Assembly (NCBI GenBank): GCA_965220775.1
Contig: OZ244845.1
Coordinates: forward strand, 2,728,001-2,792,000
Direction: 5' to 3'
Length of the DNA stretch: 64,000 nt
DNA from: G963664835 sp965220775
Lineage (GTDB): Bacteria > Chloroflexota > UBA6077 > FW602-bin22 > JBCLEL01
The number at the start of each line of letters is the position of its first letter. Position 1 is the first letter of the stretch. The position numbers and the translations under genes were made by a program. Below the pieces are notes generated by a model. It worked only from the letters and a program-made list of their open reading frames with translations. It was not told the origin of the DNA and ran no database searches. This document shows positions 53,662-63,109 of the stretch, piece by piece.

Positions 53662-54207
53662 CTAGTCCTGGCGCAACAGCAGTTGAATAACCTGCGGTAG
53701 GGCCATCTTTGCCCGTTTGCCCAACTCTTCCGGAGTGAGGCTGCCAATAGGATGGGGGATGACGGCAAATGGGTAGTCCGGCACACCTTGAAGCCGGCTC
53801 ATGACCTTGCCGCTACTCACAAAGGGCTGAGTACATATGACGGCCGTGGGTACTCCCATGCGTTCCAGGGTCAATCCGTCGTGCAAACTGCACGAAGAGC
53901 AGGACCCTCAATCTCCGGTGGCGGTAATCACCACATCGCATTCCCGCTTCAGTTTGGCCATAATCTCGGAGGGCGCGGGTCGGGAAGCATTCCCCTTGTT
54001 ACGGGTTGCGACAGTCGCGAAATCGTAGTTTTTGGCCAATTGTCCCAACACGGCTTGGAGTAGTTCTTCAGAGTTGGCCTTGCCGTTGGCGAGCAGTCCA
54101 ATCCGTTTTAACTCCAAAGTCGAGGGACGCTGTGCCATATGTGCTGGGACGGTTACTGTCTCAGCAGTAGGATCTAAGACCGTCAAAGTCCTAAACGACG
54201 TGACCAT
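53662..54207 (-). CDS. UGSC-family selenoprotein (in-frame TGA = Sec)
   Basis: 181 aa if the TGA at 53908-53910 is read as selenocysteine (residue 100). The frame then runs VVITATGD-U-GSCSSCSLHDGLTLERMG, the U-G-S-C motif that names this family, with a C-x2-C just after. N-terminal part MVTSFRTLTVLDPTAETVTV and KRIGLLANGKANSEELL; C-terminal part VPTAVICTQPFVSSGK, VPDYPFAVIPHPIGSLTPEEL, so similarity spans the TGA on both sides. AGGAGGTGCAA precedes ATG 54207. A hairpin directly after the TGA can act as SECIS. It follows the 54265 gene by 57 bp in one operon. Function unknown, probably redox or reductase chemistry. Automated calls would split it in two. Confidence 0.85.
53868..53907 (-). promoter_or_regulatory. 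Bacterial SECIS-like hairpin after the Sec UGA
   Basis: Immediately 3' of the TGA, GGGTC (53907-53903) pairs with GACCC (53872-53868). Inside, TCGTGCA and TGCACGA pair perfectly (7 bp) around an apical GTT loop at 53888-53886, about 19 nt after the TGA. Position and an apical G-U are as expected for SelB recognition elements. Confidence 0.7.
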
Positions 54208-54264
54208 TTGCACCTCCTGAGTGTCGGAGCTGATTGGCTTAAGAACTCAGTAATTGGGTTGGTC

Positions 54265-55323
54265 TTATCCGCCCGGCCCAACGGGTATTTCAATAGCTCG
54301 CGTGACCGGCGTGGAGTTGGTACCACCACCCCACAACGGGATTATATCTACAAAGGCTCCGGCAGCGCCACCTGCAACCACGATGGTGACCGAGTCCGGG
54401 CTGCGGCAAACACCCAAAAGCCGGCTCTCGTCTTCCAAAGACTGTTTCGACTCAAGACGACCGGCGTCCGCCCAGTCTCGCACGGTACGCTGCGCCTTAT
54501 CCGCTAGGAACTCCTTCACTTGGAGCTTGCTCCAACCGGCAGAGCGAATGTGTCCAACGTGCTCAGGCGACATTATCAGCAGGACTTCACCCTGATCCGG
54601 GCCCACAGACTTGAGGGCATCGGCTGCGGTGGTGAGAATGGCCTCGGGGGTGTGTCCGGCGTGGTTGGTTGCCTGCCACGGTGAGAGCCCGGCAAAGACC
54701 GAAACGGCACTGTCGCCGGCCGGCATACCCCGCTCTACGTGGAGTGGCTCCCAGGGGCTTTCTTCCTCGGCTTCTGCGATGCACCAGCTGTACTTTCCCG
54801 CGTGTCCAAACGTGGCTTTGTCAAGCTCGCCCGGAATTGCGCCAATCACGTTGATTGCTATGAGTCGAATCGCGCGTCCAATAGTCGCGTTGGCCCGTCG
54901 ACCCGGTCCGAAGATGTTGACGCCCGAGTTCAGGCCTATCTGCCGGCCGATGGGTCCGTTGACGACTATCAGAATAGCCGCGCCCATGGTGCTGGCCGTG
55001 ATCGCGTGCAGATTGAACTGGTCCTCGCAGATAGCCTCGGCTGCCGCCAGAACCACCGGGAAATACTCCGGCCTGCATCCGGCCATCACGGCGTTGATCG
55101 CTGCTTTCTCCGCGGTGATTACCCTGCCTCTGACCGGCTCCGTGCCCAGTACATCTGATGCATCTCTGCCGCCTGCTTCTAGGAACGTTAGCACCAGGTC
55201 CTCGGTTGGCGGGATGATTGGTAACCCGTCGCTCCAACCTCGTTCGTGGTATAGCTCGTTCGCTTCTAGAAAATCATTCACTTCGTGACGGTGAGACGTC
55301 AGGTAGATACTGGACACGGACAC
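54265..55323 (-). CDS. Conserved protein of unknown function, partner of the UGSC selenoprotein
   Basis: 352 aa, no signal peptide. N-terminal FLEANELYHERGWSDGLPII then PPTEDLVLTFLEAGGRD; a small-residue rich core AITASTMGAAILIVVNGPIG and GLNSGVNIFGPGRRANATIG; C-terminal VTIVVAGGAAGAFVDIIPLWGGG. I recognise no enzyme family and see no cofactor motif beyond glycine-rich loops. Upstream of and co-directional with the selenoprotein gene (57 bp), so they probably form a two-component enzyme. Divergent from the penicillin-acylase-like gene (119 bp). Confidence 0.8.
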   Translation of the reverse strand: MSVSSIYLTSHRHEVNDFLEANELYHERGWSDGLPIIPPTEDLVLTFLEAGGRDASDVLGTEPVRGRVITAEKAAINAVMAGCRPEYFPVVLAAAEAICEDQFNLHAITASTMGAAILIVVNGPIGRQIGLNSGVNIFGPGRRANATIGRAIRLIAINVIGAIPGELDKATFGHAGKYSWCIAEAEEESPWEPLHVERGMPAGDSAVSVFAGLSPWQATNHAGHTPEAILTTAADALKSVGPDQGEVLLIMSPEHVGHIRSAGWSKLQVKEFLADKAQRTVRDWADAGRLESKQSLEDESRLLGVCRSPDSVTIVVAGGAAGAFVDIIPLWGGGTNSTPVTRAIEIPVGPGG

Positions 55324-55442
55324 ACCTCCGACTGTTAGCTTTAAATGTACGAGTCTCCAGAAGACATCGCGGTTGCGACTCCCAAAGCTGTAAACTTGCT
55401 ACCAAGCCAATCATCCGTAAATCCTTTCATAAAAAGGCCGCT

Positions 55443-57776
55443 ATGGTAACGCTACAAGATCTGAGAGATAGTATGAGTTCGTCATTGCCCGATGTGACGC
55501 GTACGAGGACGATTGAGGGTCTGAGCGCCAACGTCGATATATATCGGGACAATAACGGAATTCCTCATATCAGAGCGCGGTCGGTCTTCGACGCGTTCTT
55601 CGGACAGGGATTCGCCACCGCCCAGGACCGGCTGTGGCACATGGACTATGACCGGCACCGTGCCTATGGGCGCTGGGCGGAATACGCCGGCAAGGTCGCT
55701 GTAGAGCAAGACTTGCTGATGCGGCGCCTTCAAATCCTGCCTACCGTTCAGGAAGACTACCGATCGGTTAATGCGAATGCGAGGGCAATGCTAGAAGCCT
55801 ACGCCGCCGGGGTGAATGCATTCATCAAGGATGCCGACCCCTTACCGGTCGAGTATGGCCTGGTAGGACAACACCCCGAACCTTGGCAGCCTTGGGATTG
55901 TCTGGCGGTCTTCAAAGTGCGTCACATAATGATGGGTACGTTCGAAGGCAAGCTTTGGGTGGCGAGACTTGTACGTGAGCTAGGAACCGAGCGGGCATCA
56001 CGTCTTTTTCCCGGTTACGGGCCCGGCCAACTACTGATAGTTCCGCCCGGCGCTCAGTATGACGGCCCTATTGCCGACGGAATCGCCGAGATATCCCGCG
56101 GTGCGGCGGCGGTCAACATGCTCAGTGGGTTGGATGCCGGTAGCAACAACTGGGCGCTGTCCGGAAGTAGAACTGCTTCCGGCAACCCGCTCCTGGCCGG
56201 CGATCCCCATCGCGCTTTGGATGTGCCGAACGCTTACTATCAGAACCACGTAGCTTGTCCGGAGTTTGATGCCGTCGGCCTCTCATTTCCGGGATGTCCC
56301 GGATTTCCACACTTCGGCCACAATGACCACGTGGCTTGGTGTGTTACACACGCAATGGCCGACTATCAGGACCTGTTCATCGAACAATTCGACCGGGATG
56401 ATCCGAGTCTGTACCAATTTAGAGACGAATTGAGACGAGCCGAGGTTCGGAAGGAGACGATCAGAGTTAGGGACGACCTTCCCGTTGAGTTGGAAATCGC
56501 TTCGACTCATCACGGGCCAATCATCGCCGGAGACCGCGCAAGCGGATACGCCATAGCTTTCAAATACACTTCGACAGCTGAGCCGAACGCTACCGCCGAG
56601 GCCATTCTCGACATGCTCACCGCTTCATCCGGTGATGAACTGGACGAGTCGATGAGGACTTGGGTTGATCCCTGCAACAATTTCCTGTATGCCGATGTCC
56701 ACGGCAACATCGGCTACCTGAATCGCGGAAGGGTACCCCTTCGATCGATGGAAAACGCGTGGCTGCCTGTGCCCGGCTGGACTGGCGCGCATGAGTGGCA
56801 AGGATATATACCATTCGAGGAGTTGGTCCGTTCGCGGAACCCGGATGCCGGCTATATCGTCACGGCAAACAATCGGATAGCCGGCGATGAGTATCCTTAC
56901 CACATCTCCCTACACTACGCGCCAGATTTTCGCGCCCGCCGCATTACCGAACGGCTCGCCGAAATCCAGGCCGCGACGGTGACCGATATGACCCTGGTGC
57001 ACTCGGACGTCGAATCCATTCCGGCCCTGACCTACACCAATCTGATTCTGCAGACCGATCCGGCTGACGATCTGTCCGCGAAAGCCAAAGAAATACTGGC
57101 AAGATGGGATGGCGGAATGAGGCGGGATGAGCCGGCGCCGGCAATCTACAGCGCCTTCCGGGACAACTTGACCCGAGCGTTACTAAGCATTGTATTTGGA
57201 CGATTGGCGGACGAGGCACTCGACGGCACCGGGAGTGGAGTACCCGGACACGCGGCGCGGATGGAGGCCATGCTTGCGCAAATGGGCGAGGAGGATGACG
57301 GTACTGTTCTTCCGCCGGATGCCGACTGGAGTTCGTTGATCTCACGGTCGCTAGCCGACGGGTTGGCATTCCTGGAGGGCCGGCTGGGGCGGGACATCGA
57401 CGCTTGGCGGTGGGGCGACGTCCACTCTACGCGGCCGACTCACACACTATCCGCGACGTTTCCCAGGTTCGCCGCTGTGTTGGACCCACCTTCGATTCCG
57501 ATGGGCGGTGATGGCGATACACCTCAATGCGCCGCTTACTCCCCATCAGAACCCTTCGTGGTGGGTACAGCTTCCGTCGCCCGCTACGTCTTCGATCCGG
57601 CAGAATGGGACAATTCTCGCTGGATCGTCCCGCTGGGTGCCTCCGGCCATCCCGGTAGTCCACACTACAGCGATCAGTCGTCGATTTGGGCCGGCTTGAG
57701 GCTCGTCCCCATGCTGTACGGCTGGGATCGCATAGCCGTGGACGCGGAGACCCATCAGGTTCTCCTACCAGGGTAG
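55443..57776 (+). CDS. Penicillin acylase family (Ntn-hydrolase) protein
   Basis: 777-aa precursor of an N-terminal nucleophile amidase, self-cleaved into alpha and beta chains. The beta chain would start at Ser234 in LDAGSNNWALSGSRTASG; other signatures are DIYRDNNGIPHIRARS at the N-terminus, FGQGFATAQDRLWHMDYDR, and FVTANN-like YIVTANNRIAGDEYP. No secretion signal, unlike many penicillin acylases. The start ATG 55443 is where similarity begins; the frame is open to 55218 but overlaps the divergent gene. Likely acts on N-acyl compounds such as acyl-homoserine lactones or amides; substrate unknown. Confidence 0.93.
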   Translation: MVTLQDLRDSMSSSLPDVTRTRTIEGLSANVDIYRDNNGIPHIRARSVFDAFFGQGFATAQDRLWHMDYDRHRAYGRWAEYAGKVAVEQDLLMRRLQILPTVQEDYRSVNANARAMLEAYAAGVNAFIKDADPLPVEYGLVGQHPEPWQPWDCLAVFKVRHIMMGTFEGKLWVARLVRELGTERASRLFPGYGPGQLLIVPPGAQYDGPIADGIAEISRGAAAVNMLSGLDAGSNNWALSGSRTASGNPLLAGDPHRALDVPNAYYQNHVACPEFDAVGLSFPGCPGFPHFGHNDHVAWCVTHAMADYQDLFIEQFDRDDPSLYQFRDELRRAEVRKETIRVRDDLPVELEIASTHHGPIIAGDRASGYAIAFKYTSTAEPNATAEAILDMLTASSGDELDESMRTWVDPCNNFLYADVHGNIGYLNRGRVPLRSMENAWLPVPGWTGAHEWQGYIPFEELVRSRNPDAGYIVTANNRIAGDEYPYHISLHYAPDFRARRITERLAEIQAATVTDMTLVHSDVESIPALTYTNLILQTDPADDLSAKAKEILARWDGGMRRDEPAPAIYSAFRDNLTRALLSIVFGRLADEALDGTGSGVPGHAARMEAMLAQMGEEDDGTVLPPDADWSSLISRSLADGLAFLEGRLGRDIDAWRWGDVHSTRPTHTLSATFPRFAAVLDPPSIPMGGDGDTPQCAAYSPSEPFVVGTASVARYVFDPAEWDNSRWIVPLGASGHPGSPHYSDQSSIWAGLRLVPMLYGWDRIAVDAETHQVLLPG

Positions 57777-57945
57777 TTCCTCACCCAAATCGAGATGCCC
57801 GGTACAAAATTCGACGATGGGTTAGCTCTAAACCCTCATCACTTGCCGCGGCGATGTAGGGTAATATGTTCTCGTCGAGAATGGTCGGGGTGCACAGGTT
57901 GTTCGGAAACCTCGCCTCATCCGGCCAGCTTTGGAGGTATTGTCG

Positions 57946-59295
57946 ATGAGCCAGACGCTGCAATTCGTTCGACACAACACGTTCCTGTCGCCGGACTCGG
58001 CGAGTGCCAAGCTGTATGAAGAAGCGTCAAGGTTTATTCCCGGCGGCAGTTCACGTGTCCATTATCATTTTCAACCTAATCCTCTCTATGCTAAATCGGC
58101 GTCGGGCTGCTATCTGACCGACGCCGAGGGGGTAGAGAGGCTCGACTTTCTGAACAACATGACTGCGCTGATACATGGACACGGGAATCCAGCCGTCAAG
58201 CAGGCTCTGATAGATCAGATCGAGCGCGGTACCGCATTTTCCGAGCCGGCTGAAGAGGAAATTAGCCTCGCAAGACTAATGTCCGAACGGGTCTCGACCG
58301 TGGAGCAAATCCGCTTTGGCAACTCCGGTACCGAGAGCGTCATGTTGGCTATCAAGCTCGCAAGGGCGCATACAGGTCGCTCGATGATAGCGAAGTTCGA
58401 GGGTTTCTATCACGGCTATTACGACTATGCACAGATTAGCAACGGCTTGCCGGGATTGGACCTGGGTGACGAGCATGCTCCGACGAGCGTCGCGGGTTCG
58501 GGTGGTCTGTCTGACTCAGTTTCCGGAGATGTGTTGGTATTGCCCTTCAACAACCGGCCCGTTGTGGAGAGGCTGCTGGAAGAGAATCATCAGTCGATTT
58601 CCGCCCTCATACTCGACCCACTGTCGAACAAGGCCGGATTCGTTCGCCCTGTCGAAGGGTTTCTGCAATTCCTCAGGGAGATCACTTCCGAGTATGGAAT
58701 TGTTCTGATTTTCGATGAAGTTATTAGCTTCCGCATCTCTCACGGCGGCGGCCAAGGCGCATACGGTGGAGAGCCGGACCTTACGGTGTTTGGCAAGATA
58801 ATTGGCGGCGGTCTACCTGTGGGCGCAGTCGGAGGCCGGCGCGATATTATGGCGTTGCTCGATCCAAGCTTGGGCAACCCCGTAGTTGCGTCCGGTGGTA
58901 CCTTTAGCGCCAACCCGTTGACGATGGTGGCCGGCTACGCAGCGTTGGAGCAGATGACGCCGGCGGAATATGACCGCATTGGCCGGCTAGGACGCAAGCT
59001 GCGCGACGAAGGCAACTCGATCATCGCCGCGGCCGGCGCCAAAGGCCAGATTACCGGCGATGGTTCGCTGTTCCGAATTCTGTTCACAGATGAGCCGATA
59101 GCCAACTACCGCAGCTCGATGCAGCAATCAGCAGTGTCCGACTTGATCGCAAAGTTACACATTAATCTTCTTGATGAGGGTGTGATTATCTCCAAGACTC
59201 TACTCGGGTGTCTATCGACGCCAATGGGTGAGCAAGAGGTTGGGTTTTTCCTGACTGCTCTAGAGCGGTCGCTGCACCGGGCTCTGGGGACATAA
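57946..59295 (+). CDS. Class III aminotransferase, glutamate-1-semialdehyde 2,1-aminomutase-like
   Basis: 449-aa PLP enzyme. AKLYEEASRFIPGGSSRVHYHF at the N-terminus, FGNSGTESVMLAIKLARAHTG (phosphate binding), KFEGFYHGYYD, LIFDEVISFRISHGG, and the PLP lysine in VFGKIIGGGLPVGAVGG. The order is that of HemL-like enzymes, but no heme genes are nearby and the FDEVxxGFR box is changed to FDEVISFRIS, so it may be a different aminotransferase. Start ATG 57946 after GGAGGTATTGTCG. Confidence 0.9.
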   Translation: MSQTLQFVRHNTFLSPDSASAKLYEEASRFIPGGSSRVHYHFQPNPLYAKSASGCYLTDAEGVERLDFLNNMTALIHGHGNPAVKQALIDQIERGTAFSEPAEEEISLARLMSERVSTVEQIRFGNSGTESVMLAIKLARAHTGRSMIAKFEGFYHGYYDYAQISNGLPGLDLGDEHAPTSVAGSGGLSDSVSGDVLVLPFNNRPVVERLLEENHQSISALILDPLSNKAGFVRPVEGFLQFLREITSEYGIVLIFDEVISFRISHGGGQGAYGGEPDLTVFGKIIGGGLPVGAVGGRRDIMALLDPSLGNPVVASGGTFSANPLTMVAGYAALEQMTPAEYDRIGRLGRKLRDEGNSIIAAAGAKGQITGDGSLFRILFTDEPIANYRSSMQQSAVSDLIAKLHINLLDEGVIISKTLLGCLSTPMGEQEVGFFLTALERSLHRALGT

Positions 59296-59380
59296 GCCGA
59301 TCCAGCGTAACGGGCGTTCGTCGCTAAAGTTGGTACTTACGGCAAATATGCCGCGATTCTCTTGATCTGATGTAACTTGC

Positions 59381-60607
59381 TCAGCTCCAACGCATGAAGA
59401 TGATCGGTTGGTAGCTCCAGCCGGCTCTGAGCACCGCTTCTGCGACCTTTCGTTTCATCAGCGATACGTCGTAGCTCCCGCGATTCTGTGATCCCGGGGC
59501 TGTTTTCGGATCAGCATCCGTGCTATTCTCCTTAAGATGGTTCCAATCTCTCAAGTCCAGCCCGATGACCGGCCGGCGCTGGATCTGCACCTCGCCGTCG
59601 GCTCTCCATTTTCCTATGGCAATGACTCGATATCGTTCTTCCGCCACCTTCACCGTCTTGCGTCGATTGTCGAGTCGCAACCGCAGCGCCAAAGCTCCGG
59701 TCATACCGTTTCTGCCAAATAGCTCTTGCCACGTACGCTCGCGCACCTCCCAGTCGGTCACAAACTCGTTGTCCGCTGATCTACTAATTTTCCAGCGCTG
59801 ATCGTTGGCATTGCTCGACATGAGCGCTCTTCTCATCTCGTCGGCCGAGGCTACTCGAGACGACCGAGTTGGCCTCAGAGTCGAGGCCCGCGAGGCTACG
59901 ACCGGCCAAACAACGCCAGCAAGCACCAGTCCGATGGCCGGTAACGCGATTTTCTGCTCGACCTCCAAGTCTCCAAGCGCGAGGAACGTGGATTGCTGAT
60001 CCCGCGTCTTGACGTAGGGAAAGTGTCGGAGCATCGCTTCTTCATATCGGTCGTCAGGTATCAAGATGCTCGCGAGCCAAACTCCATCCACCCAAGTGAG
60101 AATCGTTGTGTGATATCGGATCACTACCCCATCCCAGTATCCGCTCGAGTACAAGAACCCTTGAATTGGATTGACATACGGACTGTCGAATCGACTCTCG
60201 CGCGCGAGTCGGATCAGGGCAACTCGTGATTGAATCGGATCGGAAAACTTCCTCAGTAGGACCCAGGAGTAGATGTAGTTTGGTCCCTCGAAGTCTTCCT
60301 CCATCCGCACCTGAGCCCACGCAACCTCGCCCAAGTTAGCGCGCACGTGTCCTATCCCCGTGCCGCCGGAGCTTACTGGCATCGAGGACGATTCCTCCGA
60401 GGAAATTATTCGGAACTCTTCCGAGGACAGCCGGCGCGCCTCAACCAACTGTTGAAGCACGTTGATTGGCGTTGACTGGGGATCTAGGGGACTGGCGCGA
60501 TAGAAAGGGGCGGTCTCGAGCGCGTAGGATATCAATAGTCCTAGCGCCCCGCCAACTACGAAAAGTAATACGGTTGCTGGTAGGAGACGTCGCAAAGATC
60601 GACTCAT
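59381..60607 (-). CDS. Membrane-anchored protein of unknown function, paralogue 1
   Basis: 408 aa. One N-terminal membrane segment (LLPATVLLFVVGGALGLLISY), an extracytoplasmic region of about 200 residues (WVDGVWLASILIPDDRYEEAMLRHFPYVK), a second membrane segment (IALPAIGLVLAGVVWPVVAS) and a C-terminal cytosolic domain ending GWSYQPIIFMRWS. Start 60607 is set by GAGGTGCGT. No family recognised. About 40% identical by eye to the next gene in matching order, so a tandem duplication. Confidence 0.75.
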   Translation of the reverse strand: MSRSLRRLLPATVLLFVVGGALGLLISYALETAPFYRASPLDPQSTPINVLQQLVEARRLSSEEFRIISSEESSSMPVSSGGTGIGHVRANLGEVAWAQVRMEEDFEGPNYIYSWVLLRKFSDPIQSRVALIRLARESRFDSPYVNPIQGFLYSSGYWDGVVIRYHTTILTWVDGVWLASILIPDDRYEEAMLRHFPYVKTRDQQSTFLALGDLEVEQKIALPAIGLVLAGVVWPVVASRASTLRPTRSSRVASADEMRRALMSSNANDQRWKISRSADNEFVTDWEVRERTWQELFGRNGMTGALALRLRLDNRRKTVKVAEERYRVIAIGKWRADGEVQIQRRPVIGLDLRDWNHLKENSTDADPKTAPGSQNRGSYDVSLMKRKVAEAVLRAGWSYQPIIFMRWS

Positions 60608-60710
60608 ACGCACCTCGCATGGCTTTCCCGTGAACTTCGAGCGTCCGGCCCGAGACGAGGGCATTCTTGCATTCGGACACTATCCACCACGTTCAGCAGA
60701 AGCGACTCGG

Positions 60711-61967
60711 TCAACTCCAATTCATGAAAACGACGGGCTGGTAGCTCCAGCCGGCGGTCAATACCGTCTCCACAACCTGACTCTTGATCGCGGATACTTT
60801 GTACCCTCGTCCCGCCGCCAGTACCGGATCCTCCGGGGCGACAACGCTGGTGGCCCCGTTCGAGGCGTAACGCCCAAGATACAAATCTATTCCGACAACT
60901 GGTCGTAGACCTATGGAAACTTGGCTATCGATGCCCCACTTGCCACGACTTCGAACCAAATAGCCATAGTCCGCCGCCTTTATCACCTTTCGCCGGCGGT
61001 CTACGCGCAGCCTGATGCCTCTGGCTCTGGAAAGGCCATGTCTGCCAAATAGTGCTTGCCACGTGCGGTCGTCAATCTTCCACTCAGCGATAAAGTCAGT
61101 GCCATTTGTGGATCTAATATGCCATCGTTGATCATCGCTGTTCAGAGACAATAATGTGTGACCAAGATGATTGGCTGATGCGGCCCCGATATTCCGGTGT
61201 GCACGCAGGGTAATCACCCGCGACGCCGCCACTGGCCAGAAGGCGAGTGATACCACCATGCCCAGGATCGGTAATACCAGCCTTCCATCTATCCCCTCAA
61301 GTAAATCCGGCTGTTCTGATACCTTCAAATAGGGAAAATGTTTCAACATCGCGGTTGCATACCGATCATCCGGAACCTGTATGAAGCCGATCCAATCCCC
61401 GTCAACCCAAACAAAACGGGTCCATCTAAGTGTTGCTGAGCTCCTGCCAGCCTGCGATGGGTCCACGGGCTCTCTGGACTCGCGTGCATCGGGAACATCG
61501 GCAGTCGTATACATGAAGCCCTTAATTGGGTTTACCTCTGGATTTGTTTCCCGACGTGCATGGGCCATCCGGAACAAGGTCAGTCGGGCATCGAGTGGGC
61601 TCGCAAATTTTTGCAACGTGATCCATGAAACAACTACTCGACTTGAGTTGCGGTCTTCGGGCATTTGTGCGCCGGCTGCAGCGACGGCTCCCCATCGTGT
61701 GCTCAAGCGCATTACCCGGTGCTCAATTCCGGGCGCGGGACCGTCGATGTCCCCCTCGGTTTGACCCAACATTTCTCGTACAGAGGGTAAGTCCCGAGCT
61801 TTGAGCAATTCGAGAACGATATCATAAGGCATCGACTCGGGCTCGAGTGATTTCGCTCGGTAATATGGCGGGATTTCCAGCAGATAGAATAGGACGAGGC
61901 CAACTGTCGCGCCGCCCACGCCCAAGGCCAGCGTGACCGCGAGCAGGCGCAGTAAGTTTCGAATCAA
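60711..61967 (-). CDS. Membrane-anchored protein of unknown function, paralogue 2
   Basis: 418 aa with the same plan as the 59381 gene: N-terminal membrane helix (LLRLLAVTLALGVGGATVGLV), the block FVWVDGDWIGFIQVPDDRYATAMLKHFPYLK, a mid membrane helix (LVLPILGMVVSLAFWPVAAS) and the same end GWSYQPVVFMNWS. Upstream of paralogue 1 on the same strand (103 bp), hence one operon. No function assigned; the conserved WVDG and Y-R-x-K end are worth tracking. Confidence 0.75.
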   Translation of the reverse strand: MIRNLLRLLAVTLALGVGGATVGLVLFYLLEIPPYYRAKSLEPESMPYDIVLELLKARDLPSVREMLGQTEGDIDGPAPGIEHRVMRLSTRWGAVAAAGAQMPEDRNSSRVVVSWITLQKFASPLDARLTLFRMAHARRETNPEVNPIKGFMYTTADVPDARESREPVDPSQAGRSSATLRWTRFVWVDGDWIGFIQVPDDRYATAMLKHFPYLKVSEQPDLLEGIDGRLVLPILGMVVSLAFWPVAASRVITLRAHRNIGAASANHLGHTLLSLNSDDQRWHIRSTNGTDFIAEWKIDDRTWQALFGRHGLSRARGIRLRVDRRRKVIKAADYGYLVRSRGKWGIDSQVSIGLRPVVGIDLYLGRYASNGATSVVAPEDPVLAAGRGYKVSAIKSQVVETVLTAGWSYQPVVFMNWS

Positions 61968-62179
61968 GGCGAAGATCTCCGGGATCTTTAGGCAATCGTT
62001 CGTATGCCGCCGAAATCTACTGTACAGACATTAATTCGAGCAAAGTGGGGTGTCAATTCGCAAGTCGAGTCGGGATGGGCGTCGTTAGCGGGCAAATCTG
62101 ACCTTGATGTGTACCATCGGTCGGATGAGGGAATACCTCGGACGATGCGGTCGTTGAACGCGGAATATCGGAGCAAGAG

Positions 62180-63109
62180 GTGAGAGTCATTTTCATGGGC
62201 ACGCCCGAGTTTGGGGTGCCGACGCTAGAGGCGCTACACGGAGCAGGACATGAGGTAGCCGGCGTATGTACCGCGCCGGATCGACCGGCCGGGCGCGGAC
62301 GGAGGCCCCGGACATCACCGGTGAAGGAAATGGCGATGCAGTTTGGGCTGCCGGTCTTACAGCCTACGACTCTGCGCCGACCGGAGTTTTGGGAACAGAT
62401 TGCCGATTACAAACCTAATAGTATCGTGGTCGCATCTTACGGCCTAATCTTGCCGGCGGAAATATTGCGAACGCCAAGGCTGGGCTGCGTGAATCTGCAT
62501 CCTTCGCTGTTGCCTCGACATCGCGGCGCCACACCGATTCCCGCCGCTATTCTAGCCGGCGATCGTCTTAGCGGCGTCACCGTCTTTCTCATGAATGAAC
62601 GAGTGGACGCTGGAGATATCTTGGGACAATGGACAACACCGATAGACGCTGACGATACGAGTGAATCGTTAGGCCGGCGTCTTGCAGTGCTAGGATCCGA
62701 GTTAGTGATTGATGTCTTAGGGCGTCAGCAGGGGGGCAAGATCGAGCCGATTCCCCAGGATGAGGGCGGCGCTACCCTCACCAGACTACTCAAGAAATCG
62801 GACGGACTTATAGATTGGAATCAATCGGCGGAGAACATCGGCAGAATGGTGAGGGCTTACTACGGGTGGCCCGGTGCGTTTAGCGGTTGGCGTGGTAGGT
62901 CCATCAAACTGGTCAAGGTGACAGTGGCGGAGTCGATCGGTTTGGCTCCAGGCGAGGTGGCCATCAGTCCTGATGCCGACACACTGCTTATCGGTACTGG
63001 GGATGGCCAGATAGCGGTAGAGCGCGTCCAAATGGAGGGACGCAAGGAGATGGCGGCCGGCGATTTTATCAGGGGATATAGGGCGATAGCTGGAACGCGA
63101 CTGGGCTAA
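62180..63109 (+). CDS. fmt: Methionyl-tRNA formyltransferase
   Basis: 309 aa; adds the formyl group to initiator Met-tRNA. RVIFMGTPEFGVPTLEAL at the N-terminus, the formyl-THF site VNLHPSLLPRHRGATPIPAAIL and GVTVFLMNERVDAGDILGQ, and the C-terminal OB-fold region (VRAYYGWPGAFSGWRGRSIKL). Start is GTG 62180. It converges with the sigma factor gene and overlaps its 3' end by 4 nt. Confidence 0.95.
   Translation: MRVIFMGTPEFGVPTLEALHGAGHEVAGVCTAPDRPAGRGRRPRTSPVKEMAMQFGLPVLQPTTLRRPEFWEQIADYKPNSIVVASYGLILPAEILRTPRLGCVNLHPSLLPRHRGATPIPAAILAGDRLSGVTVFLMNERVDAGDILGQWTTPIDADDTSESLGRRLAVLGSELVIDVLGRQQGGKIEPIPQDEGGATLTRLLKKSDGLIDWNQSAENIGRMVRAYYGWPGAFSGWRGRSIKLVKVTVAESIGLAPGEVAISPDADTLLIGTGDGQIAVERVQMEGRKEMAAGDFIRGYRAIAGTRLG

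Noticed and set aside
55218..55442. Longer N-terminus for the penicillin acylase gene
   Set aside because: It overlaps the divergent 54265 gene and its promoter region, and family similarity starts only after the ATG at 55443.
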